Source of the DNA: Ectothiorhodosinus mongolicus
GTDB taxonomy: Bacteria > Pseudomonadota > Gammaproteobacteria > Ectothiorhodospirales > Ectothiorhodospiraceae
Reading direction: 5' to 3'
Assembly (NCBI RefSeq): GCF_022406875.1
Contig: NZ_CP023018.1
Coordinates: 1,835,557-1,899,556 of the forward strand
DNA length: 64,000 nt
Every line of letters begins with the position of its first letter. Position 1 is the stretch's first letter. Both the position numbers and the translations under genes were made by a program. A model generated the notes under the pieces. It was not told where the DNA came from. It made no database searches and was given only the letters and a program-made list of their open reading frames with translations. This document shows, in pieces, positions 53,382 to 62,675 of the stretch.

Positions 53382-53750
53382 ATGGCAGACAAATTGCTGA
53401 TCGTCATGGTCAACACCGATCCCTCCAGCCCCTCAGAGCTGGGTGCACCATTCTTCCAAGCCACCGTGGCCGCCGCCATGGAATATGAAGTGGAAGTCGT
53501 GATGACCGGGCGCGCTGGCGAGCTCGCCAAAAAAGGCGTCGCCGAAAATCTTTACGTGCAAGAAGGTAGCCCTAAGTCCGTCTATGAGTTCATGAAAGAC
53601 GCGCACGAAGCCGGCGTGGTCTTCAAAGTCTGCACGCCGACGCTGGATCTTTGGGGTGATGACCTGATCCCCGAAATCGATGAAACCGTGGGCGGAGCCT
53701 ACGTCATCAGCCAGGCCATGGACGACGATACGGTCACCTTCACGTACTGA
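53382..53750 (+). CDS. DsrE-family protein
   Basis: 122 residues from the ATG at 53382 (AAGGAG 9 bases upstream). DsrE-type alpha/beta fold: L-L-I-V-M-V-N-T-D-P, V-E-V-V-M-T-G-R-A-G, and one Cys in V-F-K-V-C-T-P-T, a position used for sulfur transfer in the family. A sulfur-relay role fits a sulfur-oxidising host but is not shown. Its stop overlaps the hpt start (TGATG). Confidence 0.85.
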   Translation: MADKLLIVMVNTDPSSPSELGAPFFQATVAAAMEYEVEVVMTGRAGELAKKGVAENLYVQEGSPKSVYEFMKDAHEAGVVFKVCTPTLDLWGDDLIPEIDETVGGAYVISQAMDDDTVTFTY

Positions 53751-54307
53751 TGCGCCTTACCCCCGAGCAGGCGGCCGAGGTTTGGGCCTCGGCCGACTGT
53801 TTGATACCCGCACCAGCCATGGCCAAGGCCTTGGACCAAATGGCCGCGGCCATCAGCGCCGATTTGGCTAAGCTCAACCCTCTATTGCTGTGCGTGATGA
53901 CCGGTGGTGTGGTCACCCTGGGTCAACTCCTGCCGCGTTTGGCTTTTCCGTTGCAGGTCGACTATCTGCATGCCACACGCTATGACGGCAACACCCAAGG
54001 CGGCGACAACCTGCGTTGGCTGGTGAGCCCGCGCACACCCCTAAGTGGGCGTCACGTTCTCGTCGTCGACGACATCCTCGATGAGGGTCTGACCCTAGCG
54101 GGCATTCTCGCGCATTGTCAGGAAGCTGGCGCCGCCTCCGTGCGCAGCGCTGTGTTGGTGAAAAAGCTCCATGACCGCTGTGTGCCCGGTCTTAGGGCCG
54201 ACTATTGCGGTGAATCAGTGCCGGATCGCTATGTCTTCGGCTATGGTATGGATTATCACGAATACCTGCGCAACGCCGATGGCATCTACGCCGTCGCCGG
54301 TCAATAA
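53750..54307 (+). CDS. hpt: Hypoxanthine-guanine phosphoribosyltransferase
   Basis: 185 residues. The PRPP motif V-L-V-V-D-D-I-L-D-E-G-L-T-L and the C-terminal V-F-G-Y-G-M-D-Y mark the HPRT family. Salvages hypoxanthine, the product of the thioinosine phosphorylase encoded next, to IMP. Confidence 0.9.
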   Translation: MRLTPEQAAEVWASADCLIPAPAMAKALDQMAAAISADLAKLNPLLLCVMTGGVVTLGQLLPRLAFPLQVDYLHATRYDGNTQGGDNLRWLVSPRTPLSGRHVLVVDDILDEGLTLAGILAHCQEAGAASVRSAVLVKKLHDRCVPGLRADYCGESVPDRYVFGYGMDYHEYLRNADGIYAVAGQ

Positions 54308-54327
54308 GCCAACAACGAGAGTCCATC

Positions 54328-55083
54328 ATGAACCAGCCCGCACGGATTGCCATCATCGGTGGCACCGGCCTGACCTCCATTGAAGGTCTAAAAATCGTCC
54401 GCCGCGAAGTCATGCACACGCCGTTTGGCGAGCCCTCAGGGCCGCTCACCCACGGCGAGCTCTCTGGCCATGAAGTGGTCTTTTTGCCGCGCCACGGCTC
54501 AGCGCACACCATCCCGCCGCACCGTATCAACTATCGCGCCAATCTCTGGGCCCTGCGCCACCTCGGTGTGCAATCCATACTCGCGGTGGCCGCCGTCGGT
54601 GGCATTACCGCGGAGATGCGCCCGCGTCGCCTGGTGATCCCCGATCAAATCATTGATTACACCTATGGCCGCGACCACACCTTCTTTGAAGAAGATCTGG
54701 ATTTTGTCACCCATATCGATTTTACCGAGCCATACTCGGCGCATTTGCGTGAACATATGCTCAAAGCTGCGGCCGGGCTCAACATCGACGTGGCTACCCA
54801 AGGCACCTACGCCGCCACCCAAGGCCCACGCTTAGAAACACGTGCCGAAATCAATCGTTTGGAAGGAGATGGCGGCGACATTGTCGGCATGACCGGCATG
54901 CCCGAGGCCGCTTTGGCTAGAGAGCTGGGGGTTGACTATGCCTGCTGCGCCGTGGTCGCCAATTGGGCCGCCGGGCGCGATGATCCGGGCCATCAAATCA
55001 CCATGGATGAAGTGCGTGATAATGTGAGCCAGGCCATGAACGACGTGCGCCGCCTGTTGGCCGCCGTCATCAGCCGAGTCTAA
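54328..55083 (+). CDS. S-methyl-5'-thioinosine phosphorylase
   Basis: 251 residues of the MTAP family: [44 protein letters not shown]. In pseudomonads the homologue beside nagZ cleaves methylthioinosine to hypoxanthine and methylthioribose-1-phosphate; MTA phosphorylase is the alternative. Coupling to hpt supports the thioinosine route. Stop overlaps the moaA stop by 4 bp. Confidence 0.88.
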   Translation: MNQPARIAIIGGTGLTSIEGLKIVRREVMHTPFGEPSGPLTHGELSGHEVVFLPRHGSAHTIPPHRINYRANLWALRHLGVQSILAVAAVGGITAEMRPRRLVIPDQIIDYTYGRDHTFFEEDLDFVTHIDFTEPYSAHLREHMLKAAAGLNIDVATQGTYAATQGPRLETRAEINRLEGDGGDIVGMTGMPEAALARELGVDYACCAVVANWAAGRDDPGHQITMDEVRDNVSQAMNDVRRLLAAVISRV

Positions 55084-56096
55084 CCGCCGGTTACGCTCAT
55101 GTGCCGCATGATCACTGGCTTGCGGCTTAAATCAAAATCATGGCCTTTGGGCTTGATCTGCATGGAATCGATGATGGCTTGTTGCAAGCGCTGGCGGTCG
55201 CCAGGATGCGCCCGCATCACTTGTTTCAAATCCATGGAATGTTCCTGACCCAAGCACAACAGCAAGCGCCCCTCGACGGTCACGCGCACGCGATTGCAGC
55301 TCTCACAGAAGTTATGGCTATGCGGTGAGATAAAGCCCACGCGCGTCTCTCCCGACTCCATACGGTAATAGCGCGAAGGCCCGCCGGTGGTTTCGGTGGT
55401 GGGATAGAGTGCGTAACGCTGCTCAATATCGGCGCGCACCTGGTCGCTGGAATAAAACACCTCAGCGCGGTCGTGATCGCCGATGACCCCCAAGGGCATT
55501 TCCTCGATGAAGCTGATGTCCATGCCGCGTTCGCGCACGAACTCCACCAGGTCCAGAATCTCATCCTCATTGCGACCTTTGAGAATAACGCTGTTGATCT
55601 TGATGCGCTCAATACCGGCATCTCGCGCTGCATCGATCCCTGCCAGTACTTTGTCGAGCTCTCCGCGACGTGTGATGCGCGCAAACCGGTCGGCTTTGAG
55701 GCTATCAAGGCTGATGTTGATGCGCCGCACCCCAGCCGCCGCCAAATCTTTGGCATAACGCGTGAGCTGCGAGCCATTGGTGGTCAGTGTCAGATCTTTA
55801 AGGCCTTGGTCGCGAAGCCGACCCAGTTGCTCGAATAATCCCACCACGCCATTCCGCACCAGCGGCTCACCGCCGGTGATGCGAATCTTCGTCACGCCCA
55901 AGCTGACAAATGTGGCGGCCAGCTCGCTGATTTCTTCCAAAGTGAGGATTTGCTGGCGCGGCAAAAAGGCCATGTCCTCAGCCATGCAATACACGCAGCG
56001 AAAATCGCAGCGATCGGTGATGGAGATGCGTACATAAGTGACGTGCCGACCAAAGCGATCAATCAGCTGGGTGTTTCCGGCAGTGGTGGCACTCAT
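55080..56096 (-). CDS. moaA: GTP 3',8-cyclase MoaA
   Basis: 338 residues from the ATG at 56096 (GGAG 8 bases upstream); a frame to 56141 would overlap mobA. Radical-SAM [14 protein letters not shown], and the C-terminal second cluster C-E-S-C-N-R-V-R then L-L-L-C-L-G. First step of molybdenum cofactor synthesis. The last two residues are Gly-Gly, as in the family. Confidence 0.95.
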   Translation of the reverse strand: MSATTAGNTQLIDRFGRHVTYVRISITDRCDFRCVYCMAEDMAFLPRQQILTLEEISELAATFVSLGVTKIRITGGEPLVRNGVVGLFEQLGRLRDQGLKDLTLTTNGSQLTRYAKDLAAAGVRRINISLDSLKADRFARITRRGELDKVLAGIDAARDAGIERIKINSVILKGRNEDEILDLVEFVRERGMDISFIEEMPLGVIGDHDRAEVFYSSDQVRADIEQRYALYPTTETTGGPSRYYRMESGETRVGFISPHSHNFCESCNRVRVTVEGRLLLCLGQEHSMDLKQVMRAHPGDRQRLQQAIIDSMQIKPKGHDFDLSRKPVIMRHMSVTGG

Positions 56097-56127
56097 CGGT
56101 TCACGCTCCAGGCTATGCTTTTTACGC

Positions 56128-56745
56128 TCATGGGCTCGCACTCCAATTGGCTTCTAGCTCAGCCAGCGACTCCGGCGTATTGATGTTCACAAACGCCTCT
56201 CGCTGATCCGAGAAGTCCGCAATGGCCACACTGTGACGTTCCAGCCAGGCCATGACCCGAGACTCTCCCGCTGCCAGGAAAGATGCAAGTTCACCGCGAA
56301 TCGATGTGGGAATTGAAGCAAACAGGGGCTGTAGGCGAACCCCATCATGCGCCACCGCGATGGGAGCAGACTGCTGTTCACGCGCCGTCTCCAAGCGCTC
56401 TGCGAGATCTAGGGGAAGAAGCGGTGCATCGCAAGGGCAGGTGATCAAACGCTCCACCCCCGGGCTCTGCATGCCGGCCACAAGACCCGACAGCGGGCCT
56501 TGGGAGTTGCCGGCATCGGTCACCACCGGATGACCCAAGCGCGCATAATCGTCCAACTGTCGATTGGCACTAATCAACACATCCTCCACCTGGGGCACCA
56601 ATCGCGCCAATACCCAAGCCAACATCGACTGGCCTTGGACAACGATCAGGCCTTTCTCCTCGCCACCCATACGCTGCGCCTGACCGCCGGCAAGTACTAA
56701 GCCGGTGAGTCCCGTTCGCCCGCGTTGGGCATTATTTTTTATCAT
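56128..56745 (-). CDS. mobA: Molybdenum cofactor guanylyltransferase MobA
   Basis: 205 residues. [19 protein letters not shown] is the nucleotide-binding signature; G-P-L-S-G-L-V-A-G and C-P-C-D-A-P-L-L-P also fit. Attaches GMP to Mo-molybdopterin. 31 nt upstream of moaA on the same strand. Confidence 0.93.
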   Translation of the reverse strand: MIKNNAQRGRTGLTGLVLAGGQAQRMGGEEKGLIVVQGQSMLAWVLARLVPQVEDVLISANRQLDDYARLGHPVVTDAGNSQGPLSGLVAGMQSPGVERLITCPCDAPLLPLDLAERLETAREQQSAPIAVAHDGVRLQPLFASIPTSIRGELASFLAAGESRVMAWLERHSVAIADFSDQREAFVNINTPESLAELEANWSASP

Positions 56746-56780
56746 TAGAATTAGGGTATACCTGAGAGTGCCTCAGGGTT

Positions 56781-58328
56781 TCAAGAGTCAAAACCGATCG
56801 GGCCGGGGGCATCAATGCCCCGATGCAGCAGCAAACTGCCGCTTTGGCGATACAGTTCAATCACCGCCTGGCGATAACGAATCACCGCCTCAACCTCATC
56901 GAGCTGGCTTTCCAGAAGGTCGCGCTCAGCCCGCGATACCGCCAAAGCCGTGCCTGAGCCCACGCGAAAACGCACTTGCTCGGTACGCAGCACTTCCGCC
57001 TGTAACTCGCGGGTTAAGCGGGTGGCGCGAATCTGCTCCCGCGTGCGCTGCGCCTCTAGCCATGCCTGCTGCACATCCAACGCGCTGAGCTGCTCGAGAT
57101 TGCCTAGGGCTTCTTGAGCCTGCTCGCGCGACAGGCGTGCCCGAGAGGCCTCAGCACGCGCTGCGCGGTTGCCGATCGGCACTTCTAGACGTAGCCCCAC
57201 GCTGTAGTCATAACCCGGCCCGTCGGTCTCCCGCCATGCCTGGCTAAAACTATCGGCATAGCCCGATTGGCCCAAAGTGATAAACAAATCCAAGCGCGGT
57301 AGCAGCCCATTACGCGTGCGCACTACCTCTAAATCCCCGCGCGCCACCCGCAGCCGCGCCTCATTCAATGCCGGCCGCAGCTCAGCGGCTAGTGCCAAAT
57401 AGGCATCCACCGGCTCAATGCTGGGCAGCTCACCTTGGGCCTCATCCAAGGGTGTGATCGGCGTCTCCCAGCCCATATCGGTGGCATTGACGAGTTGCAG
57501 CAGCCGCATGCGCGCGCGTGCCCGCTCAGCCCGCGCATTAATCAAGCCCTGAAGGCGCAGCGCTTCCTCAGCCAAAGCCGAGGTCTCTTCCGTCTCAGGC
57601 CGTTGTCCCACAGCGATGCGCTGGCGGGTCTCGGTCAGTTGCTGCGAGGCCACTTCCAGCGCCTGTTCAAAAATCCGCACCCGCTCGCTGGCCAGCACGT
57701 AATCCCAATAGGTGGCTTCGACATCGGCCACCAAGTTCTCCACGAAGCCGCGGAATTCATATTCCGATGCCTCAGTATCCAGACGCGCCTGTCTCAGCCG
57801 CGCCAGATTGGTGCCCAGTCCCGCACCCTGCAGCAAGGCCTGCGTTAGGCTTAGGCCGCCGCGCGCGGAGAATTGCTCATCGATGCGGGGTAGGGAAGAG
57901 TCACTGCGTTGTGTCCGAAAGACCAATTCCAGCTCAGTGCCCGTAGGCAAGGTTTGCCGCAGGCCCAGCTGCAGCTCATCACGTTCGGAACGCACAAAGG
58001 TTTGCTCCAAAGCAGCTTGATCAAATTGGCGCAATTCTTCGGTTTCACCAACGCGCAGTTCCCCAAATATCACTGGATCAAAAGCAGCACGCTCGATCGC
58101 CGCAAAGGTGCCGGTAATCTGCGGCTGCAGCATCTCCACCGCCAAAGCCCGATTGCGCTCCAACGCCATAAACACCGCATCCTCCACCGACAGCGCCAAA
58201 GATGACACAGATGGGGTCTGACCCCATTCGTCCGAAAGCGATGGGGCTATGCCCATGGCGAGGGTTAGGCCCAAGGCCAAGCCGAGGTGGGCGGCTGTGC
58301 GCATCGCCTTATCGCGCAACTGTCTCAT
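56781..58328 (-). CDS. TolC-family outer-membrane efflux protein
   Basis: 515 residues from the ATG at 58328, 4 nt after the RND stop; ATG 58304 (AAGG upstream) is an equally good start and 58352 would overlap the RND gene. A signal peptide is followed by two OEP domains with long helical hairpins (about 50-260 and 275-500). One dispersed repeat copy encodes E-W-G-Q-T-P right after the presumed signal cleavage. Outer-membrane exit duct for the pump encoded upstream. Confidence 0.88.
   Translation of the reverse strand: MRQLRDKAMRTAAHLGLALGLTLAMGIAPSLSDEWGQTPSVSSLALSVEDAVFMALERNRALAVEMLQPQITGTFAAIERAAFDPVIFGELRVGETEELRQFDQAALEQTFVRSERDELQLGLRQTLPTGTELELVFRTQRSDSSLPRIDEQFSARGGLSLTQALLQGAGLGTNLARLRQARLDTEASEYEFRGFVENLVADVEATYWDYVLASERVRIFEQALEVASQQLTETRQRIAVGQRPETEETSALAEEALRLQGLINARAERARARMRLLQLVNATDMGWETPITPLDEAQGELPSIEPVDAYLALAAELRPALNEARLRVARGDLEVVRTRNGLLPRLDLFITLGQSGYADSFSQAWRETDGPGYDYSVGLRLEVPIGNRAARAEASRARLSREQAQEALGNLEQLSALDVQQAWLEAQRTREQIRATRLTRELQAEVLRTEQVRFRVGSGTALAVSRAERDLLESQLDEVEAVIRYRQAVIELYRQSGSLLLHRGIDAPGPIGFDS
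58213..58225. repeat. Dispersed repeat core after the TolC signal peptide
   Basis: GGGGTCTGACCCC, translated on the minus strand as W-G-Q-T-P in the extreme mature N-terminus. A broken second arm (GGGGCTATGCCC) lies at 58243-58254. Confidence 0.75.
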
Positions 58329-58332
58329 TGGC

Positions 58333-61300
58333 TTAAGATGCAGCCGGCGCATGCGCAGCCTCCGTGAGCGGTTTTTGCCGGTGGAAGAGGGTGTACAACA
58401 CCGGCATCAATAACAGGGTGATCATCGTCGAACTCACCAGTCCGCCAATCAAAGCGCGGGCCATCGGCGCCTGTGCCTCACCACCCTCGCCAAAACCTAA
58501 GGCCAGCGGGATCATCGCCAAAATGGTGGTCAGCGAGGTCATCAAAATCGGTCGCAAGCGCCGCCGCGCCGCCTCACGCACTGCGTCAAATACCGGCATT
58601 TGTTCACCGCGATGCAGGCGCGCACTTTGATCCACCAGCAAAATCGCGTTATTCACCGAGATCCCCACCAACATGATGGTGCCAATCAGCGATTGCACAT
58701 TGATCGTTGTGTTCGATAAAAGCAGCATGACGATCACGCCAACAATGCCCAAAGGCACAGCGAACATGACGATAAAGGGATCTTTGAGCGACTCATAGAG
58801 ACTGGCCATCACCATGTACACCAAGGCGATCGCCACCAGCAGCGCAAAACCGAGCTCAGTGAACGCTCGCTGCTGTTCTTCGACATCGCCGGCAAAGCGA
58901 ATATCGATATCCCGGGGCAGGGCGATTTGTGCCAACTCAGCGCGCACATCAGCGACGATAGAACCCAAATCCCGACCGGAAATATTGGCATTCACGGTAT
59001 TGACGCGCTGCTGTTCGATGCGCTGAATTTGCAGCGGCGCAATGCTCGGCTCAAAGCGCACGACATTACCCAGCATGACTGGCCCATCGCGCCCGGGCAC
59101 GGTCAGCGTCAAAATCTCATCTAGGCTCATGAGCTCAGCATCACGCAGCTGCACCCAAATACGGCTTTCCGTGCTGCGATCTCGAAACTGCCCGGCACTA
59201 CCGCCGCTGATTGTGGTCTCAAGGCTGCGCGCAATCAGGCTAACACTCACCCCCAAATCCGCCGCTCGGGCCCGATCGATGATCACCTCTTGCTGTTCAC
59301 GGCCACCCTCACGACCTAGGCGCACATCGGTAATGCCCTCGATACCGGTAATGCGCTGCTGCACTTCCTCGGCGACGGCATCGATCATGCGTAAATCAAA
59401 GCCGCGAATCTCCATGGCCAGGCGCTCTTCACTGTCACCGCCGGCGCCCATGCCACCCATCATCATCCCCGAGCTGGCGCGAATCCGCACCGTGGCCCCG
59501 GGGATGGCGCCGACATGGCGCCGCAACTCACGCGCGATCTCCTCGGTCGAGCGGCTGCGCTGGGCTTGGGGTACGAGAGAAATGCGCATGCTGGCGGTCG
59601 AAGGCGAAGTCGCACGAAAACCTGAGGCGCCGATGCTGCTGATTAACGTGCGCAGCTCTGGCACCCGCTCATCCAAAATGGCTTCCACCTGGCGCACGGT
59701 GTCATCCAAGACTTCTAGCCGCGTACCAGGCTCCATCACCACCGTCAGGCGCAGCTCGCCTTCATCGGTGGCGGGCATAAACTCGGTCCCCAAACTGGGT
59801 ATGAGCAAAAGCGAACCGAGGAAAATCGCCGCGGCACTTGCCACGGTTTTCTTGCGGTGCTCCAGCGCCCCATCCAAAGCCTTGAGGTAGCGCGCCTCGA
59901 TCTGCGCCACGATTGAGCCGGCCCACTGTCCCACCGAGGCAATGCGCGCTGGGGCAGGGCGAGGCCGGATCATCACCTCACGCCCCATCAGCATCGGCAC
60001 CAGGGTCAAGGCCACCAATAACGAACAAAAGAGCGCAAAGGCCACCACAAAAGCCAGCTGTTTAAACAACACCCCGGCCAGTTCCTGCGCGAAAAACAGC
60101 GGCAAGAAAATCGCTAATGTGGTTAAGGTGCTGGCGGTGATGGCCGCGGCCACATCAGCCGTGCCTTCACGCGCCGCATCTGCAATCTCCAGGCCATCTT
60201 GTTGGCGACGCCGGGCGATGTTCTCGATCACCACAATGGCGTTATCTACCATCAGGCCCACGCCCAGCGCTAGGCCGCCCAGAGTCATCAAGTTTAGAGT
60301 GAAGCCGCCAAAATAAATTAAACCAAAGGTGGCGATAATCGACACAGGAATCGCCGTGGCAGCCACCAGGGTAAAGCGCAAATGCCGCAAAAAGAACAAC
60401 AATACCAACACCGCCAGACTGCCGCCATACATCAGTGCCCGGCCGATATTGCTGATGGAGCGTTCGATGAAGCGCGCTGAATCGATGCTGTCATCAATCC
60501 CCAGTTGCGGAAACTCCGCCCGCAGGCGTGTGACTTCCTCACGCACTGCCTGGGCCACGCGCACGGTATTGGCATCGGATTGTTTTTGGATCGCTAGGCG
60601 CACACCGGGCACGCCGTTAATGCGGATCAGGCGGGTCAGGCGTTGGTGGGTGTCGCGTACCTGCGCCACTTGATGCAGATAAATGGGCGCGCCATCACGC
60701 AGTGCAATCACGCTATTGCGCACGTCTTCGATGCGCGTGAATTCACCCGGCGTCTGCAGCCGCATATCCAAGCGCCCCCGCGCTAGCTCGCCCGCCGGCA
60801 CGATGATGTTGGCTTCTCTGAGCGCTTGGCGAATATCTTCAAGACTCAGCTGCAAGGCCTGAAGCCGCTCAGCATCAACTTCAACGCGAATCTCGCGCTC
60901 CAGACCACCCCAGACATCCGCCGCGGCTACCCCAGGCACGCGCTCAAGCCGCGGCCTTAGGCGATCATCAATCAAGCGCCGCAGCTCAATAGGGTCCAGC
61001 TCGGCCGCGATGCCAATCAACATGATCGGCGCCGCCGCACTATCAAAACGCCTTACCCGCGGCCGGTCGATATCATCAGGCAGGGCATTGATGATGCGAT
61101 CCAAGCGATCGCGAATATCGTTGGTCGCCTCATCCAGGTTCGTGCCCCACGTGAACGAGACGCGCACGCTGCTGGTGCCCTCAGACGAGGTGCTGGTCAC
61201 CTGCTCGACGCCCGGTACCGCCGACACAGCTTCCTCGACGATGCGCGTCACCAGCTGCTCGATCTCCTCTGGTCCGGCGTTCTCATAGGTCGTGGTGATA

Positions 61301-61440
61301 CTGATGGTGGGGAAGGTGAGATCCGGCAACAAATCAATGGGTAGTCGAAACAGCGACATCAGCCCCAAGGTCACGACAATCAGCGTCACCATGCTGGTGA
61401 ACACCGGACGCGGCACCGTAAAGCGTGCCGGATTGATCAT
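58333..61440 (-). CDS. RND efflux transporter permease
   Basis: 1035 residues, the normal length for the AcrB/HAE1-like group: helix 1, porter domain, six helices, second porter domain, five helices. At the AcrB Asp407-Asp408 position it has L-M-V-D-N-A-I-V-V-I-E, and at Lys940 it has I-S-V-N-N-A-I. Drug or lipid export is likely; substrate unknown. Middle gene of adaptor-permease-TolC. Confidence 0.92.
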   Translation of the reverse strand: MINPARFTVPRPVFTSMVTLIVVTLGLMSLFRLPIDLLPDLTFPTISITTTYENAGPEEIEQLVTRIVEEAVSAVPGVEQVTSTSSEGTSSVRVSFTWGTNLDEATNDIRDRLDRIINALPDDIDRPRVRRFDSAAAPIMLIGIAAELDPIELRRLIDDRLRPRLERVPGVAAADVWGGLEREIRVEVDAERLQALQLSLEDIRQALREANIIVPAGELARGRLDMRLQTPGEFTRIEDVRNSVIALRDGAPIYLHQVAQVRDTHQRLTRLIRINGVPGVRLAIQKQSDANTVRVAQAVREEVTRLRAEFPQLGIDDSIDSARFIERSISNIGRALMYGGSLAVLVLLFFLRHLRFTLVAATAIPVSIIATFGLIYFGGFTLNLMTLGGLALGVGLMVDNAIVVIENIARRRQQDGLEIADAAREGTADVAAAITASTLTTLAIFLPLFFAQELAGVLFKQLAFVVAFALFCSLLVALTLVPMLMGREVMIRPRPAPARIASVGQWAGSIVAQIEARYLKALDGALEHRKKTVASAAAIFLGSLLLIPSLGTEFMPATDEGELRLTVVMEPGTRLEVLDDTVRQVEAILDERVPELRTLISSIGASGFRATSPSTASMRISLVPQAQRSRSTEEIARELRRHVGAIPGATVRIRASSGMMMGGMGAGGDSEERLAMEIRGFDLRMIDAVAEEVQQRITGIEGITDVRLGREGGREQQEVIIDRARAADLGVSVSLIARSLETTISGGSAGQFRDRSTESRIWVQLRDAELMSLDEILTLTVPGRDGPVMLGNVVRFEPSIAPLQIQRIEQQRVNTVNANISGRDLGSIVADVRAELAQIALPRDIDIRFAGDVEEQQRAFTELGFALLVAIALVYMVMASLYESLKDPFIVMFAVPLGIVGVIVMLLLSNTTINVQSLIGTIMLVGISVNNAILLVDQSARLHRGEQMPVFDAVREAARRRLRPILMTSLTTILAMIPLALGFGEGGEAQAPMARALIGGLVSSTMITLLLMPVLYTLFHRQKPLTEAAHAPAAS

Positions 61441-61480
61441 CGGCGCACCTCATCGCTCATGACGCTGCTGATGTAAGCGC

Positions 61481-62662
61481 TCATCGGCTGACCCTGACGC
61501 GGGTGCCGTCGCTCAACAGATGCTGCCCCAAAGTCACCACCCGCCCGGAGAGCTCAGGGCTAACCACCTGCAGCCGGCCAGCTTCTTCGATGCCCGGAGT
61601 GATGGCCACAAAACGCGCGCGCAGATCGTCATCATCATCACGCTCCAGCAGATAAACGCCTTGGCGCCCATCGCGGGTGATCAAAGCGTCGATCGGCACG
61701 GTCACGGCATCACTCACCGTACGTGTGGCAATACGCACCTCAACAAACATGCCGGGTCTTAGGCGGCCTTGGTCGTTGGGGACTTCAATTTCCACTCGCG
61801 CTTGTCTTGAAGCTTCGCGAAACTCCGGCGCAATGCGCTTTACCCGCCCCATGAAATCCTCGTCAGGCCAGGCGATCGTTACGATGCGCGCGCTTTGTCC
61901 GCTGCTTAAAAACGCATAATCGCGCTCGGTGACAAACACCTGGGCACGCAGCGGGTTTTGGGTCACCAAGGCCATGACCGGGGTATTGGCCTGCAAAATA
62001 CTCCCTACATCGACAAAGCGATCCGCCACCTGCCATTCCTGCTCGGTATCGTCGCCATCGGCAATGAGGCGGGTATACGTTAAGCGCGTGCGAGCGTTTT
62101 CGAGTGCCGCCTCGCGCTGCGCAATTTGGGAGGCGGCCAGCTGCACGCGTGCCTCTTGCGCCGCCACATCGGTCTCGGCCGTTTCCAGCTCTAGCTGTGC
62201 GGCAATGCCTTGGGCTCTGAGCTCGCGCGTGCGCTCCAAAGCCCGTCGAGTCTGAGCCAAGGCGGCTTCCGCTTCCGCTAAATTGGCACGGCTGACATCG
62301 CGTTCAGCCTGCGCTTGAGAATATTCTTGGCGATAAATATCGTCTTCTAATTCCGCCAACAGATCGCCGCTGCGTACTGTATCGCCGATATCCACGGCTA
62401 GGTGATTCAGCCGTCCGGCCACCCGCGCCGGGATCTCCACGCGCTGCGCTGCCGCCAAAGTGCCGCTGACCCGTAGTTGTTGGGTGATGTCTTGCACCAT
62501 GACATCGCTGGCCGTGACCGCGACGCTGGCGGCTGCGCGCGTTGGCGCGGTATCCGCCTCATCGCCGCTTTGCAGCCACAAAAATACCAATAATGCGCCG
62601 ATCGCTCCCAGACCCAGGACCAGCGCTTTCTTTTTGTTTTCAGTGAGTGTCATTGCTTGCAT
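61481..62662 (-). CDS. RND periplasmic adaptor (membrane fusion protein)
   Basis: 393 residues. Membrane anchor (about 13-31), lipoyl halves flanking a coiled-coil hairpin (about 100-185, rich in Ala, Glu, Arg and Gln), then a beta-barrel and membrane-proximal domain. Start ATG 62662 or ATG 62653; neither has a ribosome site. First gene of the efflux operon. Its start is only 13-22 bp from the divergent pabB. Confidence 0.9.
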   Translation of the reverse strand: MQAMTLTENKKKALVLGLGAIGALLVFLWLQSGDEADTAPTRAAASVAVTASDVMVQDITQQLRVSGTLAAAQRVEIPARVAGRLNHLAVDIGDTVRSGDLLAELEDDIYRQEYSQAQAERDVSRANLAEAEAALAQTRRALERTRELRAQGIAAQLELETAETDVAAQEARVQLAASQIAQREAALENARTRLTYTRLIADGDDTEQEWQVADRFVDVGSILQANTPVMALVTQNPLRAQVFVTERDYAFLSSGQSARIVTIAWPDEDFMGRVKRIAPEFREASRQARVEIEVPNDQGRLRPGMFVEVRIATRTVSDAVTVPIDALITRDGRQGVYLLERDDDDDLRARFVAITPGIEEAGRLQVVSPELSGRVVTLGQHLLSDGTRVRVSR

Positions 62663-62675
62663 TAGAATGCCGCTT

